Below, piece by piece: positions 5,976-9,791 of a stretch of 9,791 nt of DNA; position 1 is the stretch's first letter, and each line of letters begins with the position of its first letter. The notes below the pieces were generated by a model that saw nothing but the letters and a program-made list of their open reading frames with translations, did no database searches and was not told the DNA's origin. The DNA is taken from NCBI GenBank assembly GCA_023389545.1, contig JAEWEI010000441.1:1-9791 (forward strand). The letters are read 5' to 3'. The DNA comes from Actinomycetes bacterium (GTDB lineage: Bacteria; Actinomycetota; Actinomycetes; Actinomycetales; Cellulomonadaceae). The translations under genes and the position numbers were made by a program.

Positions 5976-7882
5976 CGGGCGGCCTCCGTGCGTGAGTCGT
6001 CGCGTGCGTCGTCAGGCGCGCCGAAGCGACGCGCCTGCACCTCGAACATGCGGCTGTACCGGCCGCCCAGCGCGACGAGCTCGTCATGCGTGCCCGCCTC
6101 CTCGATCCGCCCGCCGTCGAGCACGACGATCCGGTCGGCGCGCCGCACCGAGGAGAACCGGTGCGAGATGACCAGGCTCGTGACGCCGCGCGTCAGGTCG
6201 AGGAACGCGTCGTAGAACTCGGCCTCGCCCCGCGCGTCGAGCTGCGCGGTGGGCTCGTCGAGCACCAGCACCGATGCGCCGTGCCGCACCGCGAACAGCG
6301 CCCGGGCGAGGGCGATGCGCTGCCACTGGCCGCCGGACAGGTCGCGGCCGCCGGGCAGCGCGCGCGTCAGCGGCGTGTCGAGCCCGGCGGGGAGGTCGTC
6401 GAGCAGGTCGCCGAGGCCCACCCGGAGCAGCTCGGACCGGATGCCGTCGTCGTCCTCGCGGTGGCTGATCGCACCCATCGCGACGTTCTCCCGCAGCGGC
6501 ATCTGATAGCGCAGGTAGTCCTGGAACGTGACGGCGAAGGAGCGCTGCCACACATCGGCGTCGAGGGCGCGCAGATCCACGCCGTCCACCGTCACGGCGC
6601 CCGCGCCGGGCTCGTAGATGCCGGTGAGCAGCTTGACGAGCGTCGTCTTGCCCGCGCCGTTGACGCCGATGAGCGCCGTCGACGTGCCCGCCGCCAGCTC
6701 CAGGTCGAGCCCGTCGAGCACCGGACGGCCGCCCGGGTAGCCGAAGTGGACGCCCTCCAGGCGGATCGCGTCGCTGGCCACCACGGGCTCCGGGCCGCTT
6801 GGCGCCGACTCCGCCCGCGCGTGGCCGCCAGATGTGCGCCGCGTGATCGCCTCGAACTCGAGCATCGCCTCCCACGCGCTGCGCCCGTAGACGAGCTTCA
6901 CGTCCGACTCCGGGAAGATCACGCCGAACCGCCCGCACAGCAGGATCGCCTGCACCGCCACGCTCACCGCGGCCACCCCGACGTCCGCCCCGGCCCGCGC
7001 GACGAGCAGCAGCGCGACGACCGAGCCGATCAGCGCGACGACTGTGTACGCGAGGAACGGCGCCCCGTACACCCGCCGGCGCCGCGCCCACATCGGGTCG
7101 AGCAACCCGCGGCTCTCCGTGAGGAGCCTGCCGTCCAGCCAGTCGACCAGCCCGAGCGTGCGGATCTCCTTGGCGGCGCGGGTGCTCGTGGCGAGCTCGC
7201 GGATGTAGGCCACGCGGCGGCGCAGTGGTTGGAAACGCCGCACGAGCTGGCCCCAACGGTGGAAGGCCTCGGTCTGCCCGAGCCTGGCGATGACGGCCAC
7301 GGCGGCCCCGGCCAGCGCGGCCCACGGCCCGAAGGCGACGGCCAGCACCGCAATCGACCCCAGGAGCTGCGTGTAGCGGGCCGCGAGCGCCAACCCGCCC
7401 TCGGCGGCCGCGCCGGGGGTGAGCATCCACTGCTCGAACGCCTCGTCGGCCTGGCTGAGGCGGTCCGCGACGTCGGGCCGCTCGAGCCCGGCGAGCGTCG
7501 CCTCCCGCAGGGCGAAGTCGGTGAGCCGCTCGACGCACGCGGCGTCCACCCGCCGCGCGACCTTGCGGGACAGCACGAGCTGCACGGGCGCGAGGAGCTG
7601 CTGCACGATGAACGCCGCCACGGCGAGCACGAGCCAGCCCGTCGCGCCGTCGTCCAGCAGCGCCTGCAACGCCAAACCGGTGCCGACCATGAAGACCACG
7701 GGCGCCGCGCCGGCGAGCACGTGCACCGCGAGCGTGCCGGCCACGAGCCCGGTCCCCGCGTAGGCCAGCAGGCTGCGGAGTTGCGCGCCGGCGACCCGGC
7801 GTTCGCGTAGGCGGGTGCGGATGCGGGTCCACCAGGGTCCGCGGGCGGGTTCGAAGGGATCGACCTCGTCGCGGACGCTCAC
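5972..7882 (-). CDS. ABC exporter half-transporter (membrane domain plus ATPase), first of a pair
   Basis: A 636-residue protein: a cytoplasmic N-terminal segment of about 35 residues, a membrane domain with hydrophobic segments over roughly residues 40-335, and an ATPase domain. Motifs are Walker A GVNGAGKTT (406-414), signature LSGGQWQRIALARALF (from 515), Walker B VLVLDEPT (538-545) and switch histidine in ISHRFS (H574). The GTG start at 7882 is supported by AAGGAG (minus strand, 7893-7888) with a 5-nt gap. The 87-nt space upstream is AT-richer than its surroundings, including AAATTT (7945-7950) and TACGTT (minus strand, 7940-7935) as a possible -10, but no convincing -35 is seen. It overlaps the next half-transporter by 4 nt and almost certainly forms a heterodimeric exporter with it. 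Substrate unknown; peptide, lipid or drug are all possible. Confidence 0.93.
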   Translation of the reverse strand: MSVRDEVDPFEPARGPWWTRIRTRLRERRVAGAQLRSLLAYAGTGLVAGTLAVHVLAGAAPVVFMVGTGLALQALLDDGATGWLVLAVAAFIVQQLLAPVQLVLSRKVARRVDAACVERLTDFALREATLAGLERPDVADRLSQADEAFEQWMLTPGAAAEGGLALAARYTQLLGSIAVLAVAFGPWAALAGAAVAVIARLGQTEAFHRWGQLVRRFQPLRRRVAYIRELATSTRAAKEIRTLGLVDWLDGRLLTESRGLLDPMWARRRRVYGAPFLAYTVVALIGSVVALLLVARAGADVGVAAVSVAVQAILLCGRFGVIFPESDVKLVYGRSAWEAMLEFEAITRRTSGGHARAESAPSGPEPVVASDAIRLEGVHFGYPGGRPVLDGLDLELAAGTSTALIGVNGAGKTTLVKLLTGIYEPGAGAVTVDGVDLRALDADVWQRSFAVTFQDYLRYQMPLRENVAMGAISHREDDDGIRSELLRVGLGDLLDDLPAGLDTPLTRALPGGRDLSGGQWQRIALARALFAVRHGASVLVLDEPTAQLDARGEAEFYDAFLDLTRGVTSLVISHRFSSVRRADRIVVLDGGRIEEAGTHDELVALGGRYSRMFEVQARRFGAPDDARDDSRTEAAR

Positions 7883-7908
7883 ACCAGCTCCTTCGTTGGC
7901 AGACGAAT

Positions 7909-7927
7909 GCGGCGAGCCCGTCGCCGC
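7909..7927. other. Small hairpin in the leader of the ABC exporter operon
   Basis: GCGGCGA (7909-7915) pairs with TCGCCGC (7921-7927) around a 5-nt loop. It lies between the dehydrogenase stop and the ABC start, about 16 nt upstream of the AAGGAG ribosome site. It could end dehydrogenase transcripts or be a leader structure, or be chance in GC-rich DNA. Confidence 0.25.
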
Positions 7928-7969
7928 CCAGTGGAACGTAACGGAAATTTCACCGCACGGGCTGTCGAA

Positions 7970-9106
7970 TTAGGGCGTGGGTCCCGCCGCGAGCTCGACA
8001 GCCAGGACGCGGTCATCATCCGGCCCCGGATCGCCGCGCCCGTCGGTGTTCTGGGTGGTGAACCACAGGCGCCCGTCAGGCGCGAGCACCACGTCCCGGA
8101 TACGCCCGTACTCGCCGGAGTAGAGGTCCGTCGACGTGCCGGGGTCGCTCACGGGCACGGCCCGCAGCACCTGTCCGCGCAGGTTGGCGAGGAACAGCGT
8201 CCCGTCGACATGCGCCATGCCGCTGGGGCTGGCGACGTCCGGGTTCCACTGCTGCACCGGGTCGACGTACCCCTCCTCGCCGGCGATGCCCTCCACGACG
8301 GGCCAGCCGTAGTTGCCACCGGCGCTGATGACGTTCAGCTCGTCCCAGGTGTCCTGCCCGAACTCGGTGGCGAACATCGTCCCGTCCTGCGCCCATGCCA
8401 GGCCCTGCGGGTTGCGGTGCCCGTAGCTATAGACCAGCGACTCGTCGAACGGGTTGTCGGCGGGGGCGTCGCCGTCGGGCGTCATCCGCAGGATCTTCCC
8501 CGCGAGCGAGTCCACGTCCTGCGCGCTGTCGGGGCGGCCCGCGTCCCCTACCGTCGCGTAGAGCATCCCGTCAGGGCCGAAGGCGAGCCGCCCGCCGTCG
8601 TGGTTGCTCGCGGCGGGCAGGCCGTCGATGAGCGTCGTCGGCTCCCCGAGGCTCAGCGACCCGGGCTCCCCCGAGACGTCGAAGCGCTGGACGCGGTTGC
8701 CGTCGGCCGCCGTCGAGTACACGTACAGGCGCCGCTGGTCGTCGACCGCTAGGCCCAGCAGCCCTGCCTCGCCCCGGCTCACGACTCCCTCGACGACGCC
8801 GACCTCTCGCGCGTCGCCGTCCGGCGTGAGCTCGAGGATTCGGGCGGTGTCCCGCTCGCTGACCAGCGGCGTCCCGTCGAGGAACGCCACCGACCACGGG
8901 GTGTCGAGGCCCGTGGCGATGGCCTGCGGTGTTCCTGTGGGCGTCGCCATCGTGGACGGGCCAGCGGTGGTGGGGCCCGTCTCGGACGTGCTGGCACTCG
9001 ATGGCGGCGATGGAGTCGGATCGCCCGCGCCGGTGCAGGCGGTCAGCAGCGCGACCCCGCCAACGATCGCCACGGCGAGCCGGGCAGGACGACGGTGAGC
9101 GGTCAT
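7970..9106 (-). CDS. PQQ-dependent aldose sugar dehydrogenase-type lipoprotein
   Basis: A 378-residue protein of the soluble glucose/sorbosone dehydrogenase (GSDH, YliI/Asd-like) beta-propeller family, which oxidises aldose sugars with pyrroloquinoline quinone. Start ATG 9106 is chosen over the longer frame from 9166 because AGGAG lies 5 nt upstream. Residues 1-24 are a lipoprotein signal with the lipobox LLTAC (C24), followed by a Ser/Thr/Pro-rich linker to about residue 60, so the enzyme is anchored outside the membrane. The propeller starts near IATGLDTPWSVAF. SNHDGGRLAFGPDG carries H169, matching the catalytic base, and GHRNPQGLAW carries R231, matching a cofactor-contact arginine. GGNYGWP is also family-typical. 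The protein could instead be a family member that no longer oxidises sugars. It is 87 nt upstream of the exporter genes, on the same strand. Confidence 0.87.
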   Translation of the reverse strand: MTAHRRPARLAVAIVGGVALLTACTGAGDPTPSPPSSASTSETGPTTAGPSTMATPTGTPQAIATGLDTPWSVAFLDGTPLVSERDTARILELTPDGDAREVGVVEGVVSRGEAGLLGLAVDDQRRLYVYSTAADGNRVQRFDVSGEPGSLSLGEPTTLIDGLPAASNHDGGRLAFGPDGMLYATVGDAGRPDSAQDVDSLAGKILRMTPDGDAPADNPFDESLVYSYGHRNPQGLAWAQDGTMFATEFGQDTWDELNVISAGGNYGWPVVEGIAGEEGYVDPVQQWNPDVASPSGMAHVDGTLFLANLRGQVLRAVPVSDPGTSTDLYSGEYGRIRDVVLAPDGRLWFTTQNTDGRGDPGPDDDRVLAVELAAGPTP

Positions 9107-9137
9107 CGGACTCCTCGCGGGTCGGACGCTCCCGCCG

Positions 9138-9166
9138 ACGTTACTGCCGCGCCGCCACCCCGTCAC
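9138..9166 (-). promoter_or_regulatory. Predicted promoter of the sugar dehydrogenase gene
   Basis: On the minus strand GTGACG (9166-9161), a 17-nt spacer and TAACGT (9143-9138) fit the actinobacterial vegetative pattern. The predicted start near 9131 gives a leader of about 25 nt containing the AGGAG ribosome site before ATG 9106. The remaining part of this 143-nt divergent spacer shows no clear promoter for the rightward gene at 9250. Confidence 0.5.
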
Positions 9167-9249
9167 CCAGCCACCCGCGCCCCTCCGCGGCGCGACGGCT
9201 CGAGCGCTGTCTCTCCCTGGTTCCGTCCATCGCCTGACAGACTCCGACG

Positions 9250-9579
9250 ATGGCCCGATCGATCCTGCTGTTCGCCGCCGCCGCGCTCTTCGAGATCGGC
9301 GGCGCGTGGCTGGTGTGGCAGGGCATCCGCGAGCACAAGGGCTGGGTGTGGATCGGCGCCGGGGTCATCGCGCTCGGCATCTACGGGGTTTTCGCGACCC
9401 TGCAGCCGGACGCGAACTTCGGGCGGATCCTCGCGGCCTACGGCGGCGTGTTCGTCGCCGGGTCGCTCGCCTGGGGGATGGTCGTCGACGGGTTCAAGCC
9501 CGACAAATGGGACGTGACCGGCGCGCTCATCTGCCTCGTCGGCGTGGCCGTCATCATGTACGCGCCGCGGCCGCAGTAG
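9250..9579 (+). CDS. ynfA: YnfA/UPF0060-family inner membrane protein
   Basis: A 109-residue, four-helix membrane protein, the same length as family members (about 108). Diagnostic stretches are [12 protein letters not shown] in helix 1, [39 protein letters not shown] and the final [14 protein letters not shown]. The family is structurally related to small multidrug resistance transporters; its physiological role is not settled. ATG 9250 is chosen because the family begins a few residues before the FEIGG motif. No ribosome site is visible in front of it, so it may be translated from a leaderless message. It is divergent from the sugar dehydrogenase and convergent with the partial gene at the right edge, 21 nt between the stop codons. 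Confidence 0.95.
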   Translation: MARSILLFAAAALFEIGGAWLVWQGIREHKGWVWIGAGVIALGIYGVFATLQPDANFGRILAAYGGVFVAGSLAWGMVVDGFKPDKWDVTGALICLVGVAVIMYAPRPQ

Positions 9580-9600
9580 GGGGCAGGGCGGGCATCGGGG

Positions 9601-9791
9601 TCAGAGCGCCCATTCGAAGCGCTGGCCGGGCTCGGGGGTGAATGCGAGGCCGGAGAACGTCCCGCCCGTGAAGAACACCACGGTGTAGCGCAGGCCGTCC
9701 GCGGTCATCACCGGCTCCACCTCGCAACTCTCGTCGCACTCACACGCCGTCGGCCCCGTGTAGGCGTCGCCCAGCACGTTCAGCGCAGTCC
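9601..9791 (-). CDS. C-terminal end of an unidentified cysteine-containing protein (partial)
   Basis: A frame open from the right edge (first full codon ends at base 9789) runs leftward to TGA at 9603-9601, giving 62 residues and no start inside the window. The visible sequence includes LNVLGDAYTGPTACECDESC, DGLRYTVVFFTGGTFSGLAF and ends PGQRFEWAL. The CECDESC motif (C-x-C-x-x-x-C) could bind metal or form disulfides; the beta-type alternation after it suggests a small sandwich or barrel. I do not recognise the family. It is judged coding because the frame is fully open, compositionally protein-like and sits convergently to ynfA; the other minus-strand frame here is arginine-rich shadow. Confidence 0.55.
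   Translation of the reverse strand, partial: TALNVLGDAYTGPTACECDESCEVEPVMTADGLRYTVVFFTGGTFSGLAFTPEPGQRFEWAL

Noticed and set aside
4884..6215. Plus-strand open frame of 443 codons across the junction of the ABC genes
   Set aside because: It is antisense to two clearly coding genes, has shadow-like composition and lacks motifs.
6086..7810. Long plus-strand open frame of 574 codons antisense to the first ABC gene
   Set aside because: Composition is typical of an antisense shadow (His, Arg, Gln, Glu rich) and no domain is recognisable.
6084..7832. Long minus-strand open frame of 582 codons overlapping the first ABC gene
   Set aside because: It is almost entirely Arg, Ala, Gly and Pro, the usual shadow of a GC-rich gene in another frame, while the overlapping frame has all ABC motifs.
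7935..7969. Promoter for the ABC operon with TACGTT and TTCGAC
   Set aside because: The two boxes are about 23 nt apart, too far for a standard promoter, so only an AT-rich candidate region is noted in the gene entry.
9176..9194. CGCGCC/GGCGCG hairpin in the spacer between the dehydrogenase and ynfA
   Set aside because: Only 6 bp, all G and C, in a very GC-rich spacer; readily explained by chance and not positioned at a gene end.

Overview
The window is a GC-rich stretch (third codon positions mostly G or C) from what looks like an actinobacterium. Supporting signs are GTG starts, -10 boxes of the TANNNT type with 17-18 nt spacers, long antisense open frames produced by GC bias, and protein types common in Micrococcales (LacI plus carbohydrate-binding protein, lipoprotein PQQ-type sugar dehydrogenase, YnfA). 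The exact genus cannot be read from the sequence; a saprophytic carbohydrate degrader would fit. No RNA genes, CRISPR arrays, insertion sequences or phage genes are visible.

Layout. (1) 2-259 (+) is the tail of an arginase/agmatinase-family gene, convergent with (2) a LacI-family repressor at 270-1304 (-). (3) 1305-1564 is a two-way control region: a promoter for each direction, a 30-bp perfect palindrome over the lacI-family promoter and a 16-bp perfect palindrome just after the predicted start of rightward transcription. Both are built from the heptamer GGTTCGC/GCGAACC. (4) 1565-2473 (+) encodes two carbohydrate-binding-like beta domains with no signal peptide and no catalytic domain. It looks like the back end of a secreted glycosidase that has lost its front. 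(5) A strong hairpin at 2495-2526 separates this from a long leftward block.

The leftward block, read in transcription order from 9106 down to 2530, holds a lipoprotein PQQ-type sugar dehydrogenase (9106-7970), two ABC exporter half-transporters overlapping by ATGA (7882-5972 and 5975-4194), a small protein with a signal peptide and a C-terminal anchor (4146-3724), a maltose/galactoside-type O-acetyltransferase (3695-3108) and a TetR-family regulator (3105-2530) starting 2 nt after it. The acetyltransferase start codon lies inside a 32-bp inverted repeat that is the obvious operator candidate for that TetR. The two ABC genes almost certainly form one heterodimeric exporter, but its cargo is not encoded in the window. 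(6) At the right end, 9250-9579 (+) is a YnfA/UPF0060 membrane protein, convergent with the C-terminus of an unidentified cysteine-containing protein (9601 to the edge, -).

Most of the window is ordinary accessory metabolism and transport. The parts that merit a second look are the three perfect or near-perfect palindromes, the apparently headless carbohydrate-binding gene under an intact promoter/operator, the possibly leaderless acetyltransferase-tetR operon, and the orphan exporter pair. I did not find convincing evidence of an entirely new system.
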